Shown piece after piece: positions 9,062 to 18,938 of a DNA stretch of 64,000 bases. Origin of the DNA: Negativicutes bacterium (GTDB lineage: Bacteria; Bacillota; Negativicutes; Veillonellales; Veillonellaceae); contig SAAC01000001.1 of assembly GCA_009929605.1 (NCBI GenBank), positions 27,304-91,303 of the forward strand, read 5' to 3'. A model generated the notes under the pieces. That model did not search any database, was not told the origin of the DNA, and saw only the letters and a list, made by a program, of their open reading frames with translations. Made by a program: the position numbers and the translations under genes. The first letter of the stretch is position 1; each line of letters opens with the position of its first letter.

Positions 9062-9979
9062 TTATTGCGCTTTAATGTATGGTGACGTTAAATTGACATC
9101 TATATATTGAGCATTTACTTTTCGTGTTTCGATATCTTTGATCATCGATTCTGAAAGTTCTGCTTTTTTCGCTAAATCTTGAGAATTTCCTAACCGTAAT
9201 TGTAATCCGTTAACTGTATAGGCCAATAAATTATCAGGATCTCCGATATTTACTTCTGCAATGTTTTTAAACCCATCTCTGCTCAACGCATTTAAATAGG
9301 TCAACGCTGCCAAAATATCTGGATTGGTTATAGTATCGCCTAGCAAAATATTACCCGTCTTTACCCCAGAAATAATTGGCACATTAGTTGCCGTAATAGC
9401 TGGTTCACTAGCAACGACTTGGCCAGTTTTATCTAATGTTAGATATCCAAATTGAGATGGAATAACCGCAATTGCACGACGTTCAACAATATTAACGACC
9501 ATGGTCAGAGGAAATTCATAACTAATTTGTGCTTCCTCAACTCGTAAGTCTTTAGACAATCGATCTTTTAATTTTTCTGTACGAACTTTTAATAGATTTA
9601 CAGGTTCATCTATATTGCCAGCTACCTTCACATCCTCCAGCGTCACTTTGTCAGACCCAGTGACACGCATATTTCCTAATGGAATTGGCAATACATAGAG
9701 TAATGCTAATCCCACTAAAACAGCGGCACCGATTTTAACAAGTTTGCTTCGTTTATTGGTGGATGGGGGTTCTTCTGCATGTCCAGGAGACATACGACGG
9801 TGTGTCTCACTATGTTCAGAATCATATGTACTACGTTCATATTCCTCTTGCGCAGAATAAGCAGCTGGTTGAAATCTTTGTTGTGTTTGTCCAGAGTCTT
9901 GTATAAAAGGCTGTTGTTTTACAGACTCTTCGTGAGAGGGGCGCGGATGTCTTTCGTTACGAAATTGTCTTTCGTCCAT
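9062..9979 (-). CDS. ftsQ: Cell division protein FtsQ/DivIB
   Basis: Bitopic divisome protein that links to FtsL and FtsB/DivIC. The 305-residue protein has a long hydrophilic, Gln/Glu/Arg-rich cytoplasmic tail (1-78), one membrane helix (about 82-100), a POTRA domain (GNMRVTGSDKVTLEDVKVAG onward) and the FtsQ beta domain (about 170-300, IVERRAIAVIPS, YLTLDKTGQVV). The cytoplasmic tail is longer than in most relatives. It lies between ddl and the DUF881 gene as in other dcw clusters. Confidence 0.92.
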   Translation of the reverse strand: MDERQFRNERHPRPSHEESVKQQPFIQDSGQTQQRFQPAAYSAQEEYERSTYDSEHSETHRRMSPGHAEEPPSTNKRSKLVKIGAAVLVGLALLYVLPIPLGNMRVTGSDKVTLEDVKVAGNIDEPVNLLKVRTEKLKDRLSKDLRVEEAQISYEFPLTMVVNIVERRAIAVIPSQFGYLTLDKTGQVVASEPAITATNVPIISGVKTGNILLGDTITNPDILAALTYLNALSRDGFKNIAEVNIGDPDNLLAYTVNGLQLRLGNSQDLAKKAELSESMIKDIETRKVNAQYIDVNLTSPYIKAQ

Positions 9980-10039
9980 GTCCTCTCCCTTCTACTCTTT
10001 ACAGCAGCATACTACTCTATACTGCCATAATCTTTGATT

Positions 10040-10972
10040 TTATAATTTTCCAATACCTGCAGACAATAGGATTTCTTCACATAATTGTGGGAATTCCATA
10101 CCAGTTTCTTTTGCTGCTTTTGGCACCAAAGAAGTAGCTGTCATGCCTGGTACAGTATTGTATTCCAATACGTATAAATTATCCTTGTCATCAGTCATAA
10201 TATCCACGCGGATAACGCCACTAGCTTGTAATTCTTGGAATACAGACTTTCCAATATGTTGCATTTGAGCAGTCATGTCATCATTAATTGGTGCTGGTAC
10301 CAAATAATCTGTTGCACCGGCTGTATATTTTGATGCATAGTCATATTCGCCAGAATGTGGACGAATTTCGATAACTGGCAATGCTTTACCATTCAATACA
10401 GATACGGTAAATTCACGACCATTCAAAAATTGTTCTACTACTAAAATTGGATCATATTTCAAAGCCTCTTTCACGGAATCTGCTAATTGTGCTTCTTCTT
10501 TTACAATGGTGACGCCAATACTAGAACCTTGTGTAGCAGGTTTTAACACTACAGGGAAAGAGAAATTAGTATGAATATGATCAATAATATCTTGTTCGCT
10601 TTGTACATTACCATTATAGGATTCAGACATAGCCGTTGGAATACCAGCGCCTTTAAAGACGGCTTTACTAATTTTTTTATTCATTCCTACAGCATGCGTC
10701 ATAACGCCAGAACCTGTATATGGAATTTCAGCCATTTCAAGTAAACCTTGTAATGCCCCATCTTCACCATATTTACCATGGATAGCATTAAACACAACAT
10801 CACCATTCATAGCTGCAATATCAGCAAGTAATGTAGTAGGATTTAATTCAAGAGTCTTAGCTTGATAGCCAAGGCTTACTAGTGCGTCTGCAATCGCACT
10901 TGCAGTACGACGAGATACATCAGCCTCTTTAGATGGGCCACCCATTAATACGACAACTTGTTTATCTTTCAT
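10040..10972 (-). CDS. ddl: D-alanine--D-alanine ligase
   Basis: ATP-grasp enzyme making the D-Ala-D-Ala dipeptide of the peptidoglycan stem. About 310 residues, with VVLMGGPSKEADVSRRTA at the N-terminus (substrate loop), VVLKPATQGSSIGV near 140-153, the omega-loop region DYASKYTAGATDYLVPAP, and the metal-binding YVLEYNTVPGMTATSLVPKAA. Two adjacent ATGs are possible; the second (10972) is chosen because AGAAGG is 6 bases away, though the first gives an ATGA overlap with the murC stop. Part of the dcw operon. Confidence 0.97.
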   Translation of the reverse strand: MKDKQVVVLMGGPSKEADVSRRTASAIADALVSLGYQAKTLELNPTTLLADIAAMNGDVVFNAIHGKYGEDGALQGLLEMAEIPYTGSGVMTHAVGMNKKISKAVFKGAGIPTAMSESYNGNVQSEQDIIDHIHTNFSFPVVLKPATQGSSIGVTIVKEEAQLADSVKEALKYDPILVVEQFLNGREFTVSVLNGKALPVIEIRPHSGEYDYASKYTAGATDYLVPAPINDDMTAQMQHIGKSVFQELQASGVIRVDIMTDDKDNLYVLEYNTVPGMTATSLVPKAAKETGMEFPQLCEEILLSAGIGKL

Positions 10973-12351
10973 CATAAACCTTCTTCTAGCAATGCTAATA
11001 ATTTAGGACCATATTGATTAATAGAACCTGCACCCATAGTAATGACTAAATCATTAGGGCGAACAACATTCTTCAAAATACCAGGTACATCATCTACATT
11101 TTCTACATAATTAACGTGTTTATTCGTAGCTTTCAAAATAGCATCTGGAATCGTATGTCCGTCAATGCCTGGAATTGGATCTTCACCCGAGCTATAGATG
11201 TCCGTAATATACAATTCATCTGCATAGTTAAATGCTGTACTGAATTCATTAACCAGGAGACTAGTACGAGTATAACGATGTGGCTGGAATACGCAAATAA
11301 CACGGTGTTTTTCAAGTTCTTTCGCGGATTTTAATGTCGCTTTGATTTCTGTTGGATGATGCGCATAATCATCAACCACCCAAACACCGGCAACATGGCC
11401 TTTTGTTTCAAATCTACGTTTTGCACCGATGAATTTGCCCAAACCTTTTTGGATATCTTCAATAGAAACCTCACAATATTCATGGCCTATAATGAAAGCT
11501 GCCAAAGAATTCAATACATTATGTTGACCTGGCACACGTAAATTAATACGTGCTACATTCGTATCTTTATGATACACATCATATACGAGTGTACTATCTT
11601 GGTAGTGAATATTTTTAGCTACATAATCATTAGATTCATCCAAGCCATAGGTGATAAATTGACGATTTACCTGTGTCATCACATATTGGATTTTGTCATT
11701 GTCCCCACAAACTACGGCTTTGCCGTCAACAGGCAATGTTTCCACAAATTCGCAGAATGCTTTGAGCAAATTCTCCATAGTTTTGTAATGATCCATGTGG
11801 TCATTTTCAATGTTTGTAATAACAATAGCTTTTGGGCGTAATTTCAAGAAAGACCCATCGCTCTCGTCAGCCTCAACAATGCTAAATTTACCTTTACCAA
11901 GGCAACTACTACCTTTCAGGTAATCTACTTCGCCACCGATAATCACGGTTGGCTCTACCTCACCTTCTACTAGGATTTGACCAATCATGGAAGTAGTGGA
12001 GGTTTTACCATGTGCACCTGCCACTGCTATGCCGTCTGTTACATCTAGTACGGCTTTCACGATATCAGATCGATGAAGGACTGTAATGCCTTGCTCTCGC
12101 GCTGCTTTCAATTCCGGGTTATCTTCGCGAATCGCGGTAGAACGAACCACTGCATCCACACCATTTACATAAGATGCATCATGACCAATATGGATGGTAG
12201 CACCCATAGAACGGAATTTTTCAGTCGTTGACGATTCTGCAAGGTCAGAGCCAGATACTTCATAGCCCTTGCAAATCAAAATATTTGCTATAGCACGCAT
12301 TCCTGATCCAGCTATACCAATTAGATGAATTTTATGAATACCATTTAACAT
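10972..12351 (-). CDS. murC: UDP-N-acetylmuramate--L-alanine ligase
   Basis: Adds L-Ala to UDP-MurNAc in the cytoplasm. The 459-residue Mur ligase has the Rossmann entry IHLIGIAGSGMRAIANIL, the P-loop AGAHGKTSTTSMI near 110, the central ENDHMDHY and the C-terminal DDYAHHPTEI typical of MurC. The ATG at 12351 follows TTAGGAG at correct distance; the frame extends ten codons upstream without a ribosome site. It overlaps the next gene, ddl, at the stop codon. Confidence 0.97.
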   Translation of the reverse strand: MLNGIHKIHLIGIAGSGMRAIANILICKGYEVSGSDLAESSTTEKFRSMGATIHIGHDASYVNGVDAVVRSTAIREDNPELKAAREQGITVLHRSDIVKAVLDVTDGIAVAGAHGKTSTTSMIGQILVEGEVEPTVIIGGEVDYLKGSSCLGKGKFSIVEADESDGSFLKLRPKAIVITNIENDHMDHYKTMENLLKAFCEFVETLPVDGKAVVCGDNDKIQYVMTQVNRQFITYGLDESNDYVAKNIHYQDSTLVYDVYHKDTNVARINLRVPGQHNVLNSLAAFIIGHEYCEVSIEDIQKGLGKFIGAKRRFETKGHVAGVWVVDDYAHHPTEIKATLKSAKELEKHRVICVFQPHRYTRTSLLVNEFSTAFNYADELYITDIYSSGEDPIPGIDGHTIPDAILKATNKHVNYVENVDDVPGILKNVVRPNDLVITMGAGSINQYGPKLLALLEEGL

Positions 12352-12370
12352 GGTGATTTCTCCTAACTTC

Positions 12371-13519
12371 TCATTTTGCAATTTCTAACGCAATTGTTGC
12401 AATATCATGGGCGGCCTTTGGCTTGCCTAATTGTAACGCCCCTGCTGCCATTTGTTGTAACAGTGCAGGATTGTCCATAAACATTTCAATTTCACCGATT
12501 AAATCTTTCGGTGATAGCATTTTATCTACTATCATGTGGGCAGCCCCTTCTTGCACGAAAATGCGTGCATTATAGGTTTGGTGATCCTCAGCAGCATATG
12601 GATATGGCACTAAAACAGATGGAATCCCACGAACTGCCAATTCCGCCAGCCCAATAGCACCAGAACGAAACACTGCTAAATCAGCTGCCGCTAGAGCTTT
12701 TGGCATATCGTGTAAATACGGCAACACCATTGTGGCTCTACCATATGTAAATCCGCCTAACGCCTTGGCGATATCTGCTTGATTTGACTGTGTAAAATCA
12801 CCATCTAATGCGGCTTTCACCGTATCAAATTCACCAGAGCCTGTGACGTGAATCAATTTAAGATTCTCTCGATTTTTAAAATGCTTATGTACTTCTATCA
12901 TGGCTGTATTAATAGTACGCGCACCACGAGAACCACCAGCAATCAACACAGTAAAATCTGTATCAGTTAAATTGAAATAATTACGACCTTGCTCACGAGT
13001 ATCTACTAATACCTCTGGACGCACAGGATTTCCTGTATATACAATACGTTTTGCTTTGCCAAAAGATTTTTTAGCTTCTTCATACCCAACGGCTACAACA
13101 TCCACAAAACGGCTTAAAATTTTGTTCGTAATACCTGCGATTACGTTTTGTTCTTGAATAATAGTAGGCACCTTACGTAATGCAGCGGCTAGTAAAATGG
13201 GGCCGCAAACATAACCACCTGTGCCGATAACAACATCTGGTTTAAAATCAGAAATAATGGCATTGGCCTTTACAAGAGATAAACAAGTTTTTCCCAATGT
13301 AGTTAATGTTTTTAAGGACAACTGACGTTGCAAACCTTGTACGGGAATCGTACGGAATGCAATGCCCTCTTTTGGTACTAACGTAGCCTCTAAACCAGCC
13401 GCTGTACCTACATATAGTACTTCAGCGTCAGGAAGAATAGCCATAATTTCTTTATAGATAGTGATAGCTGGGTAAATATGACCACCTGTACCACCGCCAG
13501 AAATGATGATTCGTTTCAT
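12371..13519 (-). CDS. murG: UDP-GlcNAc:lipid I GlcNAc-transferase MurG
   Basis: Membrane-associated glycosyltransferase converting lipid I to lipid II. The 382 residues contain the glycine-rich ISGGGTGGHIYPA at the N-terminus, GTGGYVCGPILLAA, IQEQNVIAGITNKIL, the second-domain loop IAGGSRGARTIN and the nucleotide-sugar region FRSGAIGLAELAVRGIPSVLVPYP. The ATG overlaps the murD stop by one base (TAATG). No ftsW gene lies between murD and murG, unlike the common arrangement. Confidence 0.97.
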   Translation of the reverse strand: MKRIIISGGGTGGHIYPAITIYKEIMAILPDAEVLYVGTAAGLEATLVPKEGIAFRTIPVQGLQRQLSLKTLTTLGKTCLSLVKANAIISDFKPDVVIGTGGYVCGPILLAAALRKVPTIIQEQNVIAGITNKILSRFVDVVAVGYEEAKKSFGKAKRIVYTGNPVRPEVLVDTREQGRNYFNLTDTDFTVLIAGGSRGARTINTAMIEVHKHFKNRENLKLIHVTGSGEFDTVKAALDGDFTQSNQADIAKALGGFTYGRATMVLPYLHDMPKALAAADLAVFRSGAIGLAELAVRGIPSVLVPYPYAAEDHQTYNARIFVQEGAAHMIVDKMLSPKDLIGEIEMFMDNPALLQQMAAGALQLGKPKAAHDIATIALEIAK

Positions 13520-14889
13520 TAAGGCTCGTTCCCTTCTTCTAATGCTAATACTTCTTTCTTAAAATCCTCGCCCCGTTCTTCAAAGCAAGAATACCAATCG
13601 AAACTAGAACATGCAGGAGATAATAATACGATATCCCCGGGCTGTGCCAAGTCACGACCTAATCGAACTGCTTCCTTCATACTTTGGGCACGATGAATGT
13701 CTTTGATCCCCGCAGCTCTTGCATCATCTTCAAATCGCTCAGCTGCTTCTCCCATCAGAATGAGTTCTTTTGCTTTTTCTTTAACCAGTATCATAAACTC
13801 TTCTACTGGCGTCATTTTATCATGACCACCCATGAGCAAAATAACTGGTTTAGGAAATGCTTCCAATGCTTTTACAACAGAATCTACATTCGTCGCCTTA
13901 GAATCGTTATAATAGGTCACACCATTGATTGTTTTTACACGTTCCAAACGATGTTCTACACCAGTAAACGTAAAAATTGCATTACGAATTAACTCAGCGC
14001 TCACACCCAATGCATAGGTTAATGCAATAACGGACAAAATATTTTCAATATTATGTGCCCCTGGGATATGAATTTGGACCACTTCAATAATTAATTCTTT
14101 ATTACCATTACGAACCGCATAGAGATGACCATTTTCATAATATGCACCATTCTCTACTGCATGCTTTTGGCTAATATATAATACCTGACTACGGGCACGG
14201 TTTGCCATATCGACTACAACCGCATCGTCTGCATTTAAAACTAAATAGTCCGTAGGTGTTTGAGACTTAAAAATATTCTCCTTCGCCAACACATAATTTT
14301 CCATTGTTTTGTGGCGCGCCAAATGATCTGGGCTAATATTGAGAACAATGGCCCCTAATGGGTGAAATTCCTTAATAGACTCTAATTGATAGCTAGATAA
14401 TTCTGCAATTAAATAGCCACCTATAGGCATTTTATAAGCCATTTCACTCAATGAATCGCCAATATTACCACCTACAAAAATTGGTTTACCTGTTGCTTTC
14501 ATTACTTCTGTGAGGAGTGTTGTAGTTGTGGTTTTACCATTAGTTCCTGTAACCCCCAAAATAGGAGACTTGGAAATATCATAGGCTAATTCAACTTCAC
14601 TGACTACCTCGATACCACGTTCTTTAGCGGCTTTCACAATGGGACTATCCAAGGAAATACCTGGAGATATAATAATACGATCCACATTATCTAACAAAGA
14701 CTCATCTTGGCGGCCCGTAATAACCGTTACTCCTACCGTCTCAAGCATGGCTTGTACATCACTAGGCAATTCAATTTTCTTATAATCATTTAACACCACG
14801 TGAGCACCTAATTGTGCCACCACATGAGATGCACCGATACCACTTTCACCAGCGCCAAGAACTAGAATGTGTGTATTGTTATAATCCAT
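13519..14889 (-). CDS. murD: UDP-MurNAc-L-Ala--D-glutamate ligase
   Basis: Adds D-Glu to the stem peptide. The 456-residue protein has ILVLGAGESGIGASHV, the P-loop GVTGTNGKTTTTTLL near 112, NISPDHLARH and YYNDSKATNVDSVVKAL. The open frame reaches 15024, but the first 45 codons are hydrophobic and unlike MurD; TTAGGTGG precedes the tandem ATGs at 14892 and 14889, and the second is better spaced. This leaves 88 bases after mraY. Confidence 0.96.
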   Translation of the reverse strand: MDYNNTHILVLGAGESGIGASHVVAQLGAHVVLNDYKKIELPSDVQAMLETVGVTVITGRQDESLLDNVDRIIISPGISLDSPIVKAAKERGIEVVSEVELAYDISKSPILGVTGTNGKTTTTTLLTEVMKATGKPIFVGGNIGDSLSEMAYKMPIGGYLIAELSSYQLESIKEFHPLGAIVLNISPDHLARHKTMENYVLAKENIFKSQTPTDYLVLNADDAVVVDMANRARSQVLYISQKHAVENGAYYENGHLYAVRNGNKELIIEVVQIHIPGAHNIENILSVIALTYALGVSAELIRNAIFTFTGVEHRLERVKTINGVTYYNDSKATNVDSVVKALEAFPKPVILLMGGHDKMTPVEEFMILVKEKAKELILMGEAAERFEDDARAAGIKDIHRAQSMKEAVRLGRDLAQPGDIVLLSPACSSFDWYSCFEERGEDFKKEVLALEEGNEP

Positions 14890-14977
14890 CATGAACCACC
14901 TAAGTAAGAAAATACTGCATGTATCATCACTAATCATATACCAATGACTATGAATGAGAAAAAATAGAATGTTAACG

Positions 14978-15937
14978 TTATCGTACTGCCAATAAAACAC
15001 CAAGTACCGCCAATAAAGCGCCACCTAACCAAAAACGATTGACCACCGTTTGTTCGGACCAACCAGATAATTCAAAGTGATGGTGGATAGGACTCATTTT
15101 AAACACTCGAACACCACGAGTTTTAAAGGAGATAACTTGAATAATTACAGATAAAGCTTCCATGACAAAAATCCCACCAATAATGACAAGAAGAAGTTCT
15201 GTCTTCGTCAAAATTGCCATACCTGCAAAGGCACCACCTAAAGCAAGCGATCCAGTATCACCCATAAATACCTTTGCTGGGTTGATATTAAATGCAAGAA
15301 AACCTACACAAATAGCACAAACTATAGCACCAAAAACAGCTACACTCGGCATATTATGAATCAAACCAATAACAGCAAAGGCAATTGCTGCCACCGCAGA
15401 TGTACCAGCTGCAAGCCCATCAAGACCATCTGTAAGATTAACAGCATTAGTAGAGCCCACAATAATCAAGAAGGCTAATACATAGTAGCCCCAACCTAAA
15501 TTCACATTAATATCTGCCACTGGAATCCACAATGTAGTAGGAATCACTAAAATCTCTGTAATAAAATAACAGAACACCGCTGCCAAAATTAATTGACCCA
15601 GTAATTTTTGTTTTGCTGTAAGACCTAAATTGCGTTTTTTTACAGATTTTACGAAATCATCAAAGAATCCTAACAAGGCATGACCTATAGTTAAGAACAA
15701 TAACATACCTGTGGCTACATTCCAAGGCGCAAAAATTGCAATACCTATTATCATGGCAATCATCATAAATGTACCACCCATAGTAGGTGTGCCGGCTTTC
15801 GCTTGATGACTTTCAGGTCCTTCTTCGCGAATACTTTGTTGTGCATGTAATGATCTTAATACAGGAATACCTAGTTTTCCTAATATTAAGGTAATAATTA
15901 AAGTAGCGGCAAAGGCTAATACGATTTGGTATATCAT
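14978..15937 (-). CDS. mraY: Phospho-MurNAc-pentapeptide translocase MraY
   Basis: Ten-helix membrane enzyme that transfers phospho-MurNAc-pentapeptide to undecaprenyl phosphate, giving lipid I. The 319 residues show GTPTMGGTFMM, the catalytic aspartate motifs FFDDFVK and NAVNLTDGLDGLAAG, MGDTGSLALGGAFA and SPIHHHFELSGWSE. Normal length. It is preceded by murF with a 61-base gap in the dcw operon. Confidence 0.98.
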   Translation of the reverse strand: MIYQIVLAFAATLIITLILGKLGIPVLRSLHAQQSIREEGPESHQAKAGTPTMGGTFMMIAMIIGIAIFAPWNVATGMLLFLTIGHALLGFFDDFVKSVKKRNLGLTAKQKLLGQLILAAVFCYFITEILVIPTTLWIPVADINVNLGWGYYVLAFLIIVGSTNAVNLTDGLDGLAAGTSAVAAIAFAVIGLIHNMPSVAVFGAIVCAICVGFLAFNINPAKVFMGDTGSLALGGAFAGMAILTKTELLLVIIGGIFVMEALSVIIQVISFKTRGVRVFKMSPIHHHFELSGWSEQTVVNRFWLGGALLAVLGVLLAVR

Positions 15938-15998
15938 AATGACTCCGTTTTCTATCTATGAATAGCATAATACGGCTAGTATGACCTAGCCGATTATA

Positions 15999-17363
15999 CT
16001 ACAGAGCTTCACGCTCTTTCAATTCTTCTACAACGCGCTCCATTCGTAATCCACGAGATCCTTTTAAAAGAATAACATCGCCTTTTTCACGAACGTCGCA
16101 ATATTCATTAGCCATATCCAAATGACTATCACATCTATATACTGTAACACCATATTGCTTCGCTTCTTTAGCAATATATGCTGCCGCCTCTCCAAAGGTA
16201 AATACAATATCATAGCCTTCGTCAGCTAGAAGCTTACCAATTTCACGATGTTCTTTTTCAGTATACTCCCCTAATTCTAACATGTCACCTAACATGGCAA
16301 TTTTCCGTTTACCTTCTAGTTGACCTAGGGCTTTAATAGACTCAGCCATAGAGGATGGATTTGCATTATAGGCATCATTTAACACAACAATATCATCGAA
16401 GGTCACAATTTCTTGACGCATGGGCGTACCAACAAAATCACCAAGTCCTTTTTTAATTTTTGTAGAGCTAATGCCCAAGACGCGACCTGCACCAATAGCA
16501 GCTAATGCATCATATACATTATGTGTACCAATCATTGGTAAAAATATATCAAACACTTCGTCATAGCATTTACATGTAAATTTGATGCCATCTTTCTTAT
16601 AACGCAATTGGCTACCAATCACAGTGGCATTGCTTTCAATACCATAAGTGATGGTTTTGCCCTCTGTCAATTGACTCATAGCCTTAACATAGGGATCATC
16701 TTCATTCAAAATGGCAATGCTATCTTTACCAAGGCAACGTATTAATTCACCTTTAGCCTCTGCAATAGCACCTTGAGATCCTAATAGTTCAATGTGAGAT
16801 GTACCAACATTTGTAACAATACCAATTGTAGGTTCTGCAATCAATGCTAATTCTTCAATTTGACCAAGACCACGCATCCCCATTTCAACAACGCAAGCTT
16901 CATGATCTGCGGTTAATTTCAGCAATGTTTTTGGCAGACCAATTTCATTGTTAAAATTCTTTTCTGTTTTCAATACATTAAACTGTGTAGCTAACACAGC
17001 TGCCACCATATCTTTTGTTGTTGTTTTACCAGAGGAACCAGTAATAGCTACAACAGGAATATCAAAACGACGACGATGATATCTAGCCAACTCCTGGTAT
17101 GCGACTAAAGTATTTTCCACTTCAACGCAAAAAATGCCATCAACAGCACGGCCTTTTTCAACAATCGCTGCCGTCGCCCCTTTTTCAATGGCTGTTTTAA
17201 TAAAATCATGGCCATCAAAAGTATCACCCTTTAAGGCTACAAACAAATAATCTTTCTCTATAGTTCTTGTATCTGTGGATACATCTAATAATGTGAGTTC
17301 TTGTTGTAATTGGCAACTACCATGGGTAGCCTCTACTACTTCTTGAAGTGTAAATTGTGCCAT
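15999..17363 (-). CDS. murF: UDP-MurNAc-tripeptide--D-Ala-D-Ala ligase
   Basis: Final cytoplasmic Mur ligase. The 454-residue protein carries VAITGSSGKTTTKDMVAAVL near 106, TNVGTSHIELLGS and NDAYNANPSSM, all typical for MurF. The ATG at 17363 is chosen: its AAGGAG site overlaps the last codons of murE, giving tight coupling (murE stop at 17365). The frame extends 15 codons upstream inside murE without its own site. Confidence 0.97.
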   Translation of the reverse strand: MAQFTLQEVVEATHGSCQLQQELTLLDVSTDTRTIEKDYLFVALKGDTFDGHDFIKTAIEKGATAAIVEKGRAVDGIFCVEVENTLVAYQELARYHRRRFDIPVVAITGSSGKTTTKDMVAAVLATQFNVLKTEKNFNNEIGLPKTLLKLTADHEACVVEMGMRGLGQIEELALIAEPTIGIVTNVGTSHIELLGSQGAIAEAKGELIRCLGKDSIAILNEDDPYVKAMSQLTEGKTITYGIESNATVIGSQLRYKKDGIKFTCKCYDEVFDIFLPMIGTHNVYDALAAIGAGRVLGISSTKIKKGLGDFVGTPMRQEIVTFDDIVVLNDAYNANPSSMAESIKALGQLEGKRKIAMLGDMLELGEYTEKEHREIGKLLADEGYDIVFTFGEAAAYIAKEAKQYGVTVYRCDSHLDMANEYCDVREKGDVILLKGSRGLRMERVVEELKEREAL

Positions 17364-17364
17364 C

Positions 17365-18849
17365 TTATTTCTCCTTAAGAGCTTCTCGTGCCACTTCTCT
17401 ATCATCAAAATGAATAGTTCTATCTTTTAAAATTTGATAGTCTTCATGGCCTTTACCAGCAATAATTACAATATCTCCAGTGCGAGCACTGCGCACAGCC
17501 TTTTTAATGGCTTCTTTACGATCTACAACCACTTCGTACGTAGAACCTTCACGGAGCCCCTCTTTGACGCCCACTTCTACATCTTTTACGATTTGATTTG
17601 GATCTTCTGTACGAGGATTATCAGAAGTAACGAAAATAGTATCTCCAAACTCGGCTGCGATACGTCCCATAATAGGACGTTTTGTAGCATCGCGGTCACC
17701 ACCGCAACCGAAGACAACAATCATTTTGCTCTCTTTAATCTCTTGAGCTGTTTGTAAAATATTTTGTAAGCCATCTGGTGTATGGGCATAGTCCACTACA
17801 ACTGCAAAATCTTGACCTTCTTCAATCAATTCGAATCGACCAGGTACAGATCTAAAGGACTGCAATGCTTCATCAATTTTTTCCATGGAAATATTTTCAT
17901 ACAAACAAGCACCAATAGCCGCCAATGTATTATACACATTAAATAGGCCCGTGGTATTCATCTTGATAGGATATTGTTTTCCGTCAAACTCAATAGTGTA
18001 TGTTGATGTTTTAGATGTCATCGTCACATCATGAGCATTTAATGTACCTTTACCTTGCGTACTATATGTCATAGTTGGTGCTGTTGTGGCTTCTACCACA
18101 CGATGACCATACGGGTCATCAATGTTAATTACAGCGCCTTTACCAGTTTTCACTTGGTTTGATGCACTTACTTGCTCAAATAATTTACATTTTGCTGCTA
18201 AATAATTTTCAAAGGTCTTGTGAAAGTCCAAATGATCCTGTGTTAAATTCGTAAATACTGCCGTATCATATTCTACACCAGATACACGACCTAACGCCAA
18301 TGCGTGAGAGGAAACCTCCATAATGCAGTGTGTCACACCTTCATTTACCATTTGATTTAAAATATGTTGTAAATCAACTACATCTGGTGTGGTGTTGTGG
18401 ATTGGATAGGATTTGTCTTCAATCATAATATGAATGGTACCGATAATCCCCACTTTATGCCCTTGAGATCGTAAAATATGACGAATCATATGTGTCGTTG
18501 TTGTTTTACCATTAGTGCCAGTAACACCAATCATACGCATTTTATTGGCTGGGTAATCAAAGAATGAAGGAACTATATCCATCATAGCTTGGCGAGTATC
18601 TTCTACCTTTATGATGCATACATCGCTAGATACAGTCACATCTTTAGAAACCACTAGCGCTACTGCACCAGCATCTACTGCTTTCTGAGCAAATGTATGG
18701 CCATCTACTGTAGCACCATCCAAACAAATAAATAGGCTCCCTTTTTTTACTTGGCGAGAGTCCGCAGTAATATCTGTAATCGTTACTGTTTCATTACCTG
18801 TAATGGATATTATTTTAGTTGTTGTAAGCAAATCTGTTATTTTTTTCAT
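17365..18849 (-). CDS. murE: UDP-MurNAc-dipeptide--meso-diaminopimelate ligase
   Basis: Adds the third stem residue. The 494-residue Mur ligase shows GVTGTNGKTTTTHMI near 110, TNLTQDHLDFH and DYAHTPDGLQN. The specificity loop reads SDNPRTEDP, the DNPR form that recognises meso-diaminopimelate rather than lysine, so the wall should be DAP-type. ATG at 18849 with AAGGAG upstream; an overlapping GTG three codons earlier would destroy that site. A terminator-like hairpin separates it from ftsL. Confidence 0.97.
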   Translation of the reverse strand: MKKITDLLTTTKIISITGNETVTITDITADSRQVKKGSLFICLDGATVDGHTFAQKAVDAGAVALVVSKDVTVSSDVCIIKVEDTRQAMMDIVPSFFDYPANKMRMIGVTGTNGKTTTTHMIRHILRSQGHKVGIIGTIHIMIEDKSYPIHNTTPDVVDLQHILNQMVNEGVTHCIMEVSSHALALGRVSGVEYDTAVFTNLTQDHLDFHKTFENYLAAKCKLFEQVSASNQVKTGKGAVINIDDPYGHRVVEATTAPTMTYSTQGKGTLNAHDVTMTSKTSTYTIEFDGKQYPIKMNTTGLFNVYNTLAAIGACLYENISMEKIDEALQSFRSVPGRFELIEEGQDFAVVVDYAHTPDGLQNILQTAQEIKESKMIVVFGCGGDRDATKRPIMGRIAAEFGDTIFVTSDNPRTEDPNQIVKDVEVGVKEGLREGSTYEVVVDRKEAIKKAVRSARTGDIVIIAGKGHEDYQILKDRTIHFDDREVAREALKEK

Positions 18850-18905
18850 CCTTGCCACTCCTTATCAGAAATCAGTGTCTTATCACTGTGACTGTATATA
18901 CGCAG

Positions 18906-18935
18906 TAAAAGCAGCCCCATAAAGGGCTGCTTTAC
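18906..18935 (-). terminator. Terminator or attenuator between ftsL and murE
   Basis: Stem AAAGCAGCCC / GGGCTGCTTT with a 6-base loop directly after the ftsL stop, followed on the minus strand by a short T tract (TTTTA). Its position inside the cluster suggests partial attenuation that sets murE and later genes below mraZ-rsmH-ftsL. Confidence 0.6.
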
Positions 18936-18938
18936 CTA

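Noticed and set aside
13519..15024. A longer MurD starting near 15024
   Set aside because: The extra 45 residues are hydrophobic and unlike MurD, overlap mraY, and lack a ribosome site; AGGTGG precedes the ATG at 14889.
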